A stretch of 64,000 nucleotides of DNA, taken from contig BQJP01000001.1 of NCBI GenBank assembly GCA_021604765.1, forward strand, positions 1 through 64,000, read 5' to 3'. Both the position numbers and the translations under genes were made by a program. This document shows, piece by piece, positions 46,841 to 55,075 of this stretch. Numbering within the stretch: position 1 is the stretch's first letter; each line of letters starts with the position of its first letter. Below the pieces are notes generated by a model. The model was not told the DNA's origin and did not search any database. It saw nothing but the letters and a program-made list of their open reading frames with translations. The DNA comes from Thermodesulfobacteriota bacterium (lineage in GTDB: Bacteria; Desulfobacterota_D; UBA1144; Nemesobacterales; UBA2774).

Positions 46841-47230
46841 ATGGCTCGAGTAGTCCATTTTGAAATTCATGCTGATGAACCGGAGCGAGCAATTGAGTTC
46901 TATCAATCTGCGCTTGGGTGGGAGTTTTCTAAATGGGGGGGGCCAGGTGAATATTGGTTGATTATCACTGGTTCCCAAGATGAACCGGGAATCAATGGAG
47001 GTTTAATGAGACGACAGGTTCCACTTGACGGTGATGGGGTTAAAGCCTTTGTATGTACCGTTCATGTGGAGTCTATTGATGATATAGCATCTAAAGTTGA
47101 AGGGAATGGAGGCAGAGTTTCTATCCCTAAATTTTCGGTGCCCGGAGTGGGATGGGTCGGATATTTTGAAGACACGGAAGGCAATACTTTTGGTGCTCTA
47201 GAGCCCCTTGAACATCCAGAAGCGCATTAG
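46841..47230 (+). CDS. VOC-family (glyoxalase-like) protein
   Basis: 129-aa vicinal-oxygen-chelate fold protein. It has VVHFEIHADEPERAIEFYQSALGW and ends GYFEDTEGNTFGALEP, the two beta-alpha-beta-beta-beta units of the family. His7 and a C-terminal Glu could be metal ligands. I use the ATG preceded by GGGAG, not the TTG five codons earlier. Substrate unknown; members include lyases, dioxygenases and resistance proteins. Confidence 0.85.
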   Translation: MARVVHFEIHADEPERAIEFYQSALGWEFSKWGGPGEYWLIITGSQDEPGINGGLMRRQVPLDGDGVKAFVCTVHVESIDDIASKVEGNGGRVSIPKFSVPGVGWVGYFEDTEGNTFGALEPLEHPEAH

Positions 47231-47334
47231 ATATTGGTTTGGTTGTGTAATCTCCGAAATAAATTATTAAAACCACACTTTGTCTGTGGACAAGGGGCAT
47301 AAATTCAGTTATATATTAAGCCCTTGTTAACGCA

Positions 47335-47411
47335 GGGCGGTTAGCTCAGCACGGGAGAGCGCTTGCCTTACAAGCAAGATGTCACAGGTTCAAATCCTGT
47401 ACCGCCCACCA
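47335..47411 (+). tRNA. tRNA-Val (TAC)
   Basis: Acceptor GGGCGGT/ACCGCCC, anticodon stem CTTGC/GCAAG with loop CTTACAA (anticodon TAC), T arm AGGTTCAAATCCT. CCA is encoded. Confidence 0.97.
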
Positions 47412-47429
47412 CTCGAAATACTATTTTGC

Positions 47430-47507
47430 GGAGCCGTAGTTCAGCCTGGTTAGAACGCTGGCCTGTCAAGCCAGAGGTCGCGAGTTCAAATCTCGTCGGC
47501 TCCGCCA
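47430..47507 (+). tRNA. tRNA-Asp (GTC)
   Basis: Acceptor GGAGCCG/CGGCTCC with discriminator G and encoded CCA. Anticodon stem CTGGC/GCCAG with loop CTGTCAA (anticodon GTC). It lies 18 nt after tRNA-Val. Two decayed copies of its 3' part occur further right in the window. Confidence 0.96.
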
Positions 47508-47543
47508 CTTAATACCAAGTTTTTTGCTAAATCCCCTATAAAT

Positions 47544-48929
47544 TCAGAGTCTAGCTTCATGAAGTTTCATGCTAGTTTCGTCAACAACAATAAATTTGTC
47601 TGATTTTTTTAGTAATCCCGATGTTATTTTGCTTTTTATTAATCGCTTCAGATTTCTCTGGTTAAATTTTTTACGATCAATGAAGAATGGAATTACTCCC
47701 CAAACTAGAGTGAGATAATGGTAGGTACTGAGACTTGGTGAAAGGGCAATAATTTTCTGTCTAGGACGGTGTTTGGATATTTGTTTTGCTGTCGCTCCGC
47801 TTTCTGTATATGCAATGATTGCCTGAGCATCAATATTGTCTGCGAAATTACACGCTGCTAAACAAAGCGATTCACTATCACTTTCTGGAGCAGATTCTCT
47901 GAGTGTCCATATCAACTCATCAAAAAGATCACTCTCGATTGTTCTTCTTGAAATCTTGCCCATGATTTCAACTGAGCGGCTTGGATATTTCCCCACTGCA
48001 CTCTCTTCAGACAACATGACAGCATCGGTGCCGTCAAGGATAGCATTTGTTATATCCGCCGCTTCAGCCCTGGTAGGCCTCGCATTTTCAACCATAGACC
48101 TCAACATTTGAGTAGCAGTGATTACTGTTTTTCCACTATAGTTGGCTTTGTTTATAAGTTCTTTTTGCACAATTGGGACTTCTTCCAGAGGTATCTCAAC
48201 ACCCAGATCTCCTCTAGCTACCATGATTCCTTCTACAGCTTCCATAATGCTGTTAATCTGCTCGAGTGCCTCATGAGTTTCTATCTTAGCTATTATGGGT
48301 ATATCACTCTTTCTTTTTTTGATAAAACGCCTAACTTTTAAAATATCATCTACGTTCTTCACAAAAGATAGAGCTATTATATCAATACCATTTTTGATCC
48401 CAAAATCGAGGTCATTTTTATCTTTTCTTGTAAAAGTTGATATATCTAGAGACCTTGCAGGTATGTTAAGACCTTTTTTCGAAGTTAGCTCACCACCTAT
48501 TAGAACTTTAGTTCGAATATCGGATTCTAGTACCCTTTTGACAATGAGTTCAATTGAACCATCACTAAGTAGTATTGTATCGCCTGTCTGAACTTGGTTT
48601 GGTAAATCTCGGTAATTAATTGAGACTTCTTTTTCGTTTCCCGGGACTTTGCGAGTAGTTAAAACGAATTCACTGCCGGACTCAAGGTTTATAGATCCCT
48701 TGTCTATTTCTCCTATTCTGATTTTAGGTCCGGTTAAATCTTGAAGTATTGAGATAGGTGTTCTCAATTCTTTTGATATCGCTCTTATTCGGGAAATAAC
48801 TCTTTTATGTTCTGAGTGAGTGCCGTGAGAAAAATTAAGTCTAGCGACATTCATCCCGGCTTTTATCAATTTTTTTAAAGACTCTTCTGATTCTGATGCA
48901 GGTCCTATCGTGCACACAATTTTTGTCAT
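47544..48929 (-). CDS. pyk: pyruvate kinase
   Basis: Transfers phosphate from phosphoenolpyruvate to ADP. The 461-aa protein has KIVCTIGPAS, MNVARLNFSHG, LQDLTGPKIRIG, the catalytic Lys in IIAKIETHEAL, the metal site VARGDLGVEIP, and TATQMLRSM. It ends after the C-terminal domain, without the extra PEP-utiliser domain found in some bacteria. Together with tpiA it covers lower glycolysis. Its message may be leaderless, because an extended -10 lies 6 nt before the ATG. Confidence 0.97.
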   Translation of the reverse strand: MTKIVCTIGPASESEESLKKLIKAGMNVARLNFSHGTHSEHKRVISRIRAISKELRTPISILQDLTGPKIRIGEIDKGSINLESGSEFVLTTRKVPGNEKEVSINYRDLPNQVQTGDTILLSDGSIELIVKRVLESDIRTKVLIGGELTSKKGLNIPARSLDISTFTRKDKNDLDFGIKNGIDIIALSFVKNVDDILKVRRFIKKRKSDIPIIAKIETHEALEQINSIMEAVEGIMVARGDLGVEIPLEEVPIVQKELINKANYSGKTVITATQMLRSMVENARPTRAEAADITNAILDGTDAVMLSEESAVGKYPSRSVEIMGKISRRTIESDLFDELIWTLRESAPESDSESLCLAACNFADNIDAQAIIAYTESGATAKQISKHRPRQKIIALSPSLSTYHYLTLVWGVIPFFIDRKKFNQRNLKRLIKSKITSGLLKKSDKFIVVDETSMKLHEARL

Positions 48930-48935
48930 AACTGT

Positions 48936-48944
48936 ATTATAGCA
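48936..48944 (-). promoter_or_regulatory. extended -10 promoter of pyk
   Basis: On the minus strand TGCTATAAT ends 6 nt before the pyk ATG. There is no ribosome site and no good -35. Confidence 0.55.
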
Positions 48945-48977
48945 CTAAGGTGTTAATTTGGGATAAAGATTGTAGAC

Positions 48978-49027
48978 TCCTGGCTTGACTATCCAAAGAT
49001 TGCCAGTTCGAATCTCTCGGCTCCGTC
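48978..49027 (+). pseudogene. decayed tRNA-Asp 3' portion, copy 1
   Basis: From the anticodon stem onward the sequence aligns with the intact tRNA-Asp (CCTGGCTTGACTATCCA, then AGTTCGAATCTC, then CGGCTCCG). The anticodon arm and the T stem are broken and the end reads TCA in place of CCA. The 5' half is not recognisable. It precedes lipoprotein gene 1 by about 195 nt. Confidence 0.7.
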
Positions 49028-49079
49028 AGTTTCCTGTAATGATTCTCAAATAAGGTAATTGTTTTTAACATAGCGGGTC

Positions 49080-49108
49080 TTGACTTAGTCGGGTGATTTT
49101 CCTATGAT
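49080..49108 (+). promoter_or_regulatory. promoter of lipoprotein gene 1
   Basis: TTGACT, 17 nt, TATGAT, about 115 nt before the start codon. Confidence 0.6.
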
Positions 49109-49222
49109 TGATATAGATGGTGGTATTTTATCTGAAATTAAAAATTATAAGTCTGGGGATACATTGCTATACAATCTATTAGCTGCATTCTGATTATTGA
49201 TAATGAAAAGCATGGAGGAAAT

Positions 49223-49831
49223 ATGATATCCAAAATTATGAACCTCAAGTTAGTAGTAAATCCTACTGTATATATTTTAATAGCACCGTTGGTGATTAGT
49301 CTGTCTCTAATTGCGGGGTGCACTTTTGGCGGAGGGCTTGGTTCTGGTCTTCCCACAAATTTGGGTGTTTACTGCTTAAGAAGTGCAACTCGTTACGCTC
49401 CTACTCCAGGTTCTTTAGCGGGAGGTCCACCAACTCAACCTGCATTGCCACTTACAGAGAAGGGTTGTGAGAGTTCGCTAGAGGGACTAGTTGTGCAGTG
49501 GGAATTTCTTAGAACTGATATACCCAGTGCATCACCACTTGTAGCAAACAGTTGGGATGTAGTTGATGCGGTAACCAGTAGCGGGAACCCTTCCTGTATA
49601 TTTAAAGTTTATGTCCCCTCAGAAGCAGTTATAGACAAAGGGCTTGGTGTTTGGCAAATAACGCATAAAGTCGGCGACTGGTCTGTTACCTGTCCTGAAG
49701 TTGTAATTACTAAATGTCCCACGAATGAAAACCCAACTATCAATTTCTGGACTTCACACACTACAATTGGGCAGGAAGGATGCATACAAAAAGAAATAGG
49801 GATTGATATTGTAGAGCCTGGATTTCCGTGA
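49223..49831 (+). CDS. lipoprotein of unknown function, paralogue 1
   Basis: 202 aa with a long basic-hydrophobic signal and lipobox LIAGC (Cys33), followed by TFGGG. The mature domain has several conserved cysteines (GCESS, CIFKV, VTCPE, KCPTN, GCIQK) and ends in VEPGFP, identical in the neighbouring paralogue. The many cysteines suggest disulfides in the envelope. Family not recognised. GGAGG precedes the ATG. Confidence 0.75.
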   Translation: MISKIMNLKLVVNPTVYILIAPLVISLSLIAGCTFGGGLGSGLPTNLGVYCLRSATRYAPTPGSLAGGPPTQPALPLTEKGCESSLEGLVVQWEFLRTDIPSASPLVANSWDVVDAVTSSGNPSCIFKVYVPSEAVIDKGLGVWQITHKVGDWSVTCPEVVITKCPTNENPTINFWTSHTTIGQEGCIQKEIGIDIVEPGFP

Positions 49832-49870
49832 TCAAAATAGATTAACTATATGAAAATTTTCATTACTGAT

Positions 49871-49920
49871 CTGCCCTATCAATCCGGAGCTTGAAGGTCT
49901 AAATCTTGTCGGCTCCGCTA
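49871..49920 (+). pseudogene. decayed tRNA-Asp 3' portion, copy 2
   Basis: About 48 nt aligning without gaps to the intact tRNA-Asp from the anticodon stem to the acceptor (CTGCCCTATCAATCCGGAG, then TCTAAATCTTGTCGGCTCCG). The anticodon reads ATC, the stem pairs are broken, and CCA is changed to CTA, so it is not functional. It stands in the same position relative to lipoprotein gene 2 as copy 1 does to gene 1. Confidence 0.75.
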
Positions 49921-49967
49921 CTTTCTTATAACAATTTTCAAATCTATCTTCATTAATATCAACCAAC

Positions 49968-49997
49968 TTGACATAGGACGGTAGTTTCTTTTATTAT
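49968..49997 (+). promoter_or_regulatory. promoter of lipoprotein gene 2
   Basis: TTGACA, 17-18 nt, TTATTA/TATTAT, at the place corresponding to the promoter of gene 1. Confidence 0.6.
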
Positions 49998-50129
49998 GAA
50001 AACAGGCGGTAGTTCTGAATTTCTCAAATCTTCCTTATATGTTTTGTTATACAGGGGAGTTGCTTGCCTCTAAGTAAGAGTTTTGGAGTATTCTAGAATT
50101 CAAGTCACATGAAACGGAGGATTAGGTTA

Positions 50130-50723
50130 ATGAAATTTTTTAATATCCAAAATAGATTTGATAGATATATTTGCCTTTTATCACTGATCTTTATTATAAG
50201 TCTTTCTGTTTTACTTGGATGTACGTTTGGTGGTGGACATCAAGCTCCTCTTGGAGACCTGGGTACTCCTTGCATAAGGGCTGCAACACAATATGCCCCT
50301 ACTCCCACTTCTTTAGCGCCATCTGGTCCTCAGGCATTACCACTTACTGAGGAAGGTTGTGAGAACTCACTTGAAGGTGTGGATGTGAAGTGGGAATTTG
50401 TGCGCACTGATATATCCAACTCAACCCCTATAATTGTGAATCATTGGCAAGTTGTTAACGCAGCAACGAGTAGTGGAGAACCTGCCTGCATTTTTAAGGT
50501 GTTCGTCCCTACAGAGGCAGTAAAGGACAAAGGGCTTGGCACTTGGCAAGTAACACATAAGGCTGACGACTGGTCCGTTACCTGTCCAAATATTACTATC
50601 ATCAAATGTCGTACGGATGAAAGCCCCGCCGTCGATTTTTGGACTTCACACACTACCATCGGACAGGAAGGATGCATACAACAAGAAATAGGCCTAGATA
50701 TTGTTGAGCCTGGATTTCCGTGA
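50130..50723 (+). CDS. lipoprotein of unknown function, paralogue 2
   Basis: I start at the ATG encoding MKFFNIQNRF, because GGAGG lies 9 nt ahead of it; an earlier in-frame ATG lies before that site. The 197-aa product has lipobox VLLGC (Cys31) followed by TFGGG. The mature domain is clearly homologous to paralogue 1, with the same cysteines and long shared blocks (FWTSHTTIGQEGCIQ, DIVEPGFP). Function unknown; the two may be variants of one envelope component. Confidence 0.75.
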   Translation: MKFFNIQNRFDRYICLLSLIFIISLSVLLGCTFGGGHQAPLGDLGTPCIRAATQYAPTPTSLAPSGPQALPLTEEGCENSLEGVDVKWEFVRTDISNSTPIIVNHWQVVNAATSSGEPACIFKVFVPTEAVKDKGLGTWQVTHKADDWSVTCPNITIIKCRTDESPAVDFWTSHTTIGQEGCIQQEIGLDIVEPGFP

Positions 50724-50770
50724 TCATCGTAGATTCAGTATTCAGAAGCTAATTAGCTACATACAATAAT

Positions 50771-53725
50771 CTATTTTAAAGCATCCCAGAGTACTTCTGC
50801 TGGGTGGAGCGCATGTCTATGGGCGCCGTCTTTGATTTGGTGGCGGCAGCTTGTCCCGGGCGCTACTACAATAACCTCTTCACCATGTTTTCTGACAGTC
50901 GGAAGCAGAACAAGTTCGCCTACTTTCATAGACACATCAAAATGCTCGCTTTCGTATCCAAATGATCCTGCCATACCGCAACAACCTGATTGAATCATCT
51001 CCACGCTATAGTTCTCCGGTATAGAGAGCATCTTTTTAGAATGATCAAGAGTTGTAAGGGCTTTTTGCTGACAGTGTCCGTGAAATATCAACTGTTTGTC
51101 ATCTTTATTGAACATGTCTGACGTTATGTTTCCCTTATCAATTTCATTGGCAATAAACTCATCAAAAATATATGTATGGCTAGCAATATCTTTTGAGGCT
51201 TGCTTAACGTCTGCATCAGCCAAATCAGGATATTCATCCCTAAAGCTGAGCACTGCTGAAGGTTCGATTCCGACAAGAGGCGTCTCTTCTGAGATGAGAT
51301 CTTTAAAAATCCTGAGATTGTTATTAGCTATGACTTTGGCGTCACGGATTAGGCCTTTGGAAATATGTGCACGTCCGCTTTCATCGTGTTCAATCACTTC
51401 AGGGGAATAACCCAATTTATCTAACAGCTTAATCATTGTAATTCCGATCTCGGCATCAAGATAATTGGTGAATTCATCACAAAATACGTAAACTTTTCCG
51501 TTTTTGCCCGATTTAAGTGTGTGCTTGTTTTTTTTATACCAGTCTCTTGTCGTTTGAAGAGAAAGTGGGGGAACTGAGCGATTTAAAGCAAATCCCGTTA
51601 GTTTCTTAATTATAGGGGCAGTGATAGAATTGCTGAACATAAAATTATAAGCTTGTGGGAAAATGGAGTTCAGTTTTGCGAATTTATTAAAGTTAGCAAT
51701 CATGCGAGACCGCATTGGTACCCCATGTTTATCGTAATAATGCTGCAGAAATTCTCCTTTGAGCTTGGCAATGTCTACATCTGAAGGACACTCCGACTTG
51801 CACCCCTTGCATGAAAGACAAAGGTCCAAAACGTCATGAATCTCTTCATTCTGAAACGGATCAACATCAGTTGAACGAGTGAATATTTCCCTAAGCATGT
51901 TGGCTCTAGCTCGAGTAATGTGCATTTCATCGCGGGTAGCCATGTAAGAAGGGCACATTGTACCGCCTGCATGCTCAGTTTTTCTGCACTCAGCGGTTCC
52001 AATACACCTTTCCGCGTGTCCTACAAACCCTTCCTTGCCAAAATCAAACACAGTTTCAAAACGGGGTTCTTTATAGTCACCGTCGTATCTCAGGTTTATA
52101 TTGTTACGTGGGGCATTTACTATTTTTGTTGGGTTAAAGATTCCTTGCGGGTCCCACGTAGTTTTTATGTCTTTCATTAAATTGTAAATCTTTTCTCCTA
52201 GCATAAATTCTGTGAACTCACCTCTGAGCCAGCCGGTTCCGTGCTCTCCTGAAATAAAACCCTTATATTTCTTTACGATTTTGGCGGTTTCAAATGTTAT
52301 ATCCCTGAATAATTTGATTCCTTCTTTCGTTTTTGTATTGAAATAAGGAGTAACATGAAGCTCGCCTGCGCTTGCGTGAGCGTAGTACATGACAGGCAGG
52401 TTGTTCTTCTTAAGTAGAGCATCAACATCCTGAATAAAGTCCGGAAGGTCTTCAATAGACACTGCGCAGTCATCAATATTTGTTGCCGGTTTATCGTCTC
52501 CTTCAACATTTGAAGCAACTCCAAGAGCCGCATTTCTCAGATGCCACACATGGTCTACATCATCACCTGTTACTATTGGGAAATGGTATCCGTAACCAGC
52601 TTTTTTAACGTCCTCTATTATTTTTTCTATTTTCTTTCTTGATTCTTCTGCGGTATCTCCTGCAACTTCAATAATCAATACTGCTCCTGGCTTATCTTTA
52701 ATAAAAAAGAGTTCTTTACTTAATTGTGGATTTTCCCTGGCGTATTCAATTGTATAGTCGTCAATTAACTCACATGACATAATTGTGTTCTGGCAGATTG
52801 CTATATTAGCTCTGAGCGAGTTATCTAGAGTTTTAAAATTAATGCAAGCAAGTGTTCTATGTTCAGGAGGGTGGGGCACCAAGTTTACTTTGAGCTCTGT
52901 AATAAACACGAGCGTTCCTGCAGAGCCTGCAATGAGTTTGCAAAAATTAAATGGCTCTCCATCATCTTTAAACGGCTCCATCTTCGATATTACATCCAGT
53001 GCATAACCTGTATTCCGTCTGAAAATCTTTTCATTAGGAAACTGGCTTTTTATCTCTTCCAGATTCCCCTGGTCATTTAAGATATCTCTTATTTGTCTAT
53101 AAACTTTGGTTTCTAGTAAGTCTTCATCTCCACTACATTTTGCTTCAAATTCTTCTTTGGTAAGCTCTCCAAAAGTCACTTCAGACCCATCAGCCAAGAA
53201 GCCCTTTACTTCGAGAAGATGTTTTCTACTATCTCGATAGACTACCGAGTTTGCTCCGCAAGAGTTATTTCCCATCATTCCGCCAATCATGGCGCGGTTT
53301 TGTGTGGAGGTTTCCGGGCCAAAAAATAGATCATAGGACTCTAAGTATTCGTTTAGTTCGTTTCTTATTACTCCTGGCTGAATTCGTGCCCAGCTTTCCT
53401 CTTTGTTAACCTCCAGCACTTGGTTCATATGCCTTCCTACATCTACAACTATTCCATTTCCTATAGGTTGGCCTGAAAGTGAAGTTCCCGCAGCCCTGGG
53501 AGTAAGCGGTATATCATGCTCTATAGCAAATTTAACTAGTTGTCGGATATCGTCATGGGTTTTAGGCAAGGCTACAGCTGATGGGAGTATTCTGTATGAG
53601 GAGGCGTCAGTTGCATAAATGGTACGCATTGTATGGGAGTAATGCAGGTCTCCGACAAGCCTCAGTCTGAGGTTCTCCCATTCTAATGATTCGATATTAT
53701 AAGTAGCTGTGCCGTTTTCACCCAT
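50771..53725 (-). CDS. FAD-linked oxidase / Fe-S (GlcD-Dld-like) oxidoreductase
   Basis: 984-aa fused flavoprotein of the D-lactate/glycolate dehydrogenase group. The N-terminal FAD_binding_4 domain (about 30-190; TPRAAGTSLSGQPIGNG, GGMMGNNSCG) and FAD-oxidase C domain (to about 540; ISGEHGTGWLRGE) are followed by a ferredoxin-like section (CLSCKGCKSECPSDV). The C-terminal CCG-type domain (HGHCQQKAL, SGCCGMAGSFGYE) probably holds another Fe-S centre. It oxidises a 2-hydroxyacid and passes electrons to the respiratory chain; D-lactate is a reasonable guess. It stands alone, facing the lipoprotein pair. Confidence 0.9.
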   Translation of the reverse strand: MGENGTATYNIESLEWENLRLRLVGDLHYSHTMRTIYATDASSYRILPSAVALPKTHDDIRQLVKFAIEHDIPLTPRAAGTSLSGQPIGNGIVVDVGRHMNQVLEVNKEESWARIQPGVIRNELNEYLESYDLFFGPETSTQNRAMIGGMMGNNSCGANSVVYRDSRKHLLEVKGFLADGSEVTFGELTKEEFEAKCSGDEDLLETKVYRQIRDILNDQGNLEEIKSQFPNEKIFRRNTGYALDVISKMEPFKDDGEPFNFCKLIAGSAGTLVFITELKVNLVPHPPEHRTLACINFKTLDNSLRANIAICQNTIMSCELIDDYTIEYARENPQLSKELFFIKDKPGAVLIIEVAGDTAEESRKKIEKIIEDVKKAGYGYHFPIVTGDDVDHVWHLRNAALGVASNVEGDDKPATNIDDCAVSIEDLPDFIQDVDALLKKNNLPVMYYAHASAGELHVTPYFNTKTKEGIKLFRDITFETAKIVKKYKGFISGEHGTGWLRGEFTEFMLGEKIYNLMKDIKTTWDPQGIFNPTKIVNAPRNNINLRYDGDYKEPRFETVFDFGKEGFVGHAERCIGTAECRKTEHAGGTMCPSYMATRDEMHITRARANMLREIFTRSTDVDPFQNEEIHDVLDLCLSCKGCKSECPSDVDIAKLKGEFLQHYYDKHGVPMRSRMIANFNKFAKLNSIFPQAYNFMFSNSITAPIIKKLTGFALNRSVPPLSLQTTRDWYKKNKHTLKSGKNGKVYVFCDEFTNYLDAEIGITMIKLLDKLGYSPEVIEHDESGRAHISKGLIRDAKVIANNNLRIFKDLISEETPLVGIEPSAVLSFRDEYPDLADADVKQASKDIASHTYIFDEFIANEIDKGNITSDMFNKDDKQLIFHGHCQQKALTTLDHSKKMLSIPENYSVEMIQSGCCGMAGSFGYESEHFDVSMKVGELVLLPTVRKHGEEVIVVAPGTSCRHQIKDGAHRHALHPAEVLWDALK

Positions 53726-53861
53726 GATTAAACCCTCCTAAGCTATATATACACTTTTTTTTGCTTTCAGACAATGACAATAGCAGGTAAATATAATTAT
53801 ATTATAAGATTCGAATCATTGATTTAAGTTGCTATAGTTTGTTGAAATGTATTTGATAGTA

Positions 53862-53899
53862 AAAAGCCCTGTGACTCTTATATAGAATCACAGGGCTTA
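53862..53899 (-). terminator. terminator of the IPTL-CTERM gene
   Basis: AAGCCCTGTGA and TCACAGGGCTT form an 11-bp stem. On the minus strand it is followed by a T-run. It stands 25 nt after the stop of the anchored protein gene. Confidence 0.9.
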
Positions 53900-53923
53900 A
53901 TAATTTTAGATAAATAATGTTTT

Positions 53924-54871
53924 TTATTTTTGGAAAGCGGATCTTCTTCTTAATACGAAGAAACCGATCAATCCTAATGCCAGAACTGTTGTGATAAGTC
54001 CCCACTCAGACATTGTTGGGACTCCAACATTATCAGCAAAACCACAATTAAAAGCCAGACCTTTTGAAACATGATCCATATCGCCGAGTTCAGTAACAAA
54101 TCCGTCAGATGTTATAGAGAAGAAAATCTCATCTATTGTTCCTGTAAGAAAAACGTTGCCTGACCTACGCACCATGGAAGACTGTTCTTCAAAAGTCTCG
54201 TCTAATACGGCAGGTCCTTGTAGTGTACGAGGGGAAATTTGTATCATGCCAGGTTGTATAGAAAGAGCTTCAAAGATTTGACCGGCTGGATCATTATAGG
54301 GACTACCGTTACCTGAACCGTGGTACATCAATCCGTCTACAGGATTAAAAGCTATCACCTCTCCATCGTCTCCGTTTCCAAGGGGAGCAATAAGTGTTGT
54401 GTTCCCATTATTGGCATCTATCCTAAAAAGCGTCTCCGGCGTTCCGCCGCCGTCTCCAGTCACTCCGTAAAGAGTGCCATCATTAGTGAATGCAATTGAG
54501 GCGAATGTCTGGTTTGCTCCTCCAATTTGAGTTGCTAAACCTGTAGCCGGGTCAATTGTTGCCAGTATTCTTGGAAAAGTTTCTTCAGGTTCTGTAATGT
54601 TGAGTATCAAATAGCAAACACCTGTCTCAGGGTGTTTTGCCATACCGTTACAGCCTCTTACAGTTTCACCAGGAAGAATGATTTCTGTAGAAGAAAGAGT
54701 AGCACCGGTATTGGGATTTATCGTGTGGAGAAATGGTGCATCATCCCCAGATCTCTCACAGGAATATAATGTCTGTGCGTTTGTAGATAATGTAAAAGAT
54801 AATAAAAATAGTGTTAAAGCTAAGAAAGCAAAGACTAAGGTTATACTTTTAGTCATAAATTTCATGGGCAT
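53924..54871 (-). CDS. secreted beta-propeller-like protein with IPTL-CTERM sorting tail
   Basis: 315 aa. A signal peptide (about 10-32, cleavage after TNA) leads to a region with repeated short blocks (TINPNTGATLS, TIDPATGLATQIGG, RIDANNGNTTLIAPLG, AFNPVDGLMY) typical of DUF4394/NHL-type propellers. The end is VPTMSEWGLI, a hydrophobic helix and RRR, the IPTL-CTERM anchor recognised by a dedicated sorting protease. It is likely displayed on the outer surface. AGGAGG precedes the ATG. The sorting enzyme itself is not in this window. Confidence 0.85.
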   Translation of the reverse strand: MPMKFMTKSITLVFAFLALTLFLLSFTLSTNAQTLYSCERSGDDAPFLHTINPNTGATLSSTEIILPGETVRGCNGMAKHPETGVCYLILNITEPEETFPRILATIDPATGLATQIGGANQTFASIAFTNDGTLYGVTGDGGGTPETLFRIDANNGNTTLIAPLGNGDDGEVIAFNPVDGLMYHGSGNGSPYNDPAGQIFEALSIQPGMIQISPRTLQGPAVLDETFEEQSSMVRRSGNVFLTGTIDEIFFSITSDGFVTELGDMDHVSKGLAFNCGFADNVGVPTMSEWGLITTVLALGLIGFFVLRRRSAFQK

Positions 54872-55075
54872 CCTCCTTTTTTGTTCAAAACCTACCTATT
54901 ATGAACACTCTATCACAATTGGTTTTAATAATCAAAGAATTTAATTGTTAACGCCAGCCGTCTAGTTGCAGCTAGTTTATAGGATTTATGAATTTCTTGT
55001 TACAATTCTTGGGATTGGTTCCATTTCCGTTTAATATATTCCTTGATAATAATTTGAGCTATAAAGGGGATATAA

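Larger units (their letters stand above)
48978..49850 (+). repeat. tandem duplicated unit, left copy
   Basis: Decayed tRNA-Asp piece, promoter and lipoprotein gene occur in this order twice in a row, with similar spacing (about 190-210 nt from tRNA remnant to start codon). The left unit ends just after the first lipoprotein gene, where both copies read GAGCCTGGATTTCCGTGATCA. Confidence 0.65.
49871..50745 (+). repeat. tandem duplicated unit, right copy
   Basis: Second copy of tRNA-remnant, promoter and lipoprotein gene. The units are about 880 nt long and have diverged throughout, the noncoding parts more than the genes. Confidence 0.65.

Noticed and set aside
48978-49920. tRNA-Asp 3' repeats as attachment sites of an integrated element
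   Set aside because: The copies extend over the anticodon arm, not just an att core, and no integrase, recombinase or phage gene lies between them; a duplication of a decayed tRNA explains them better.
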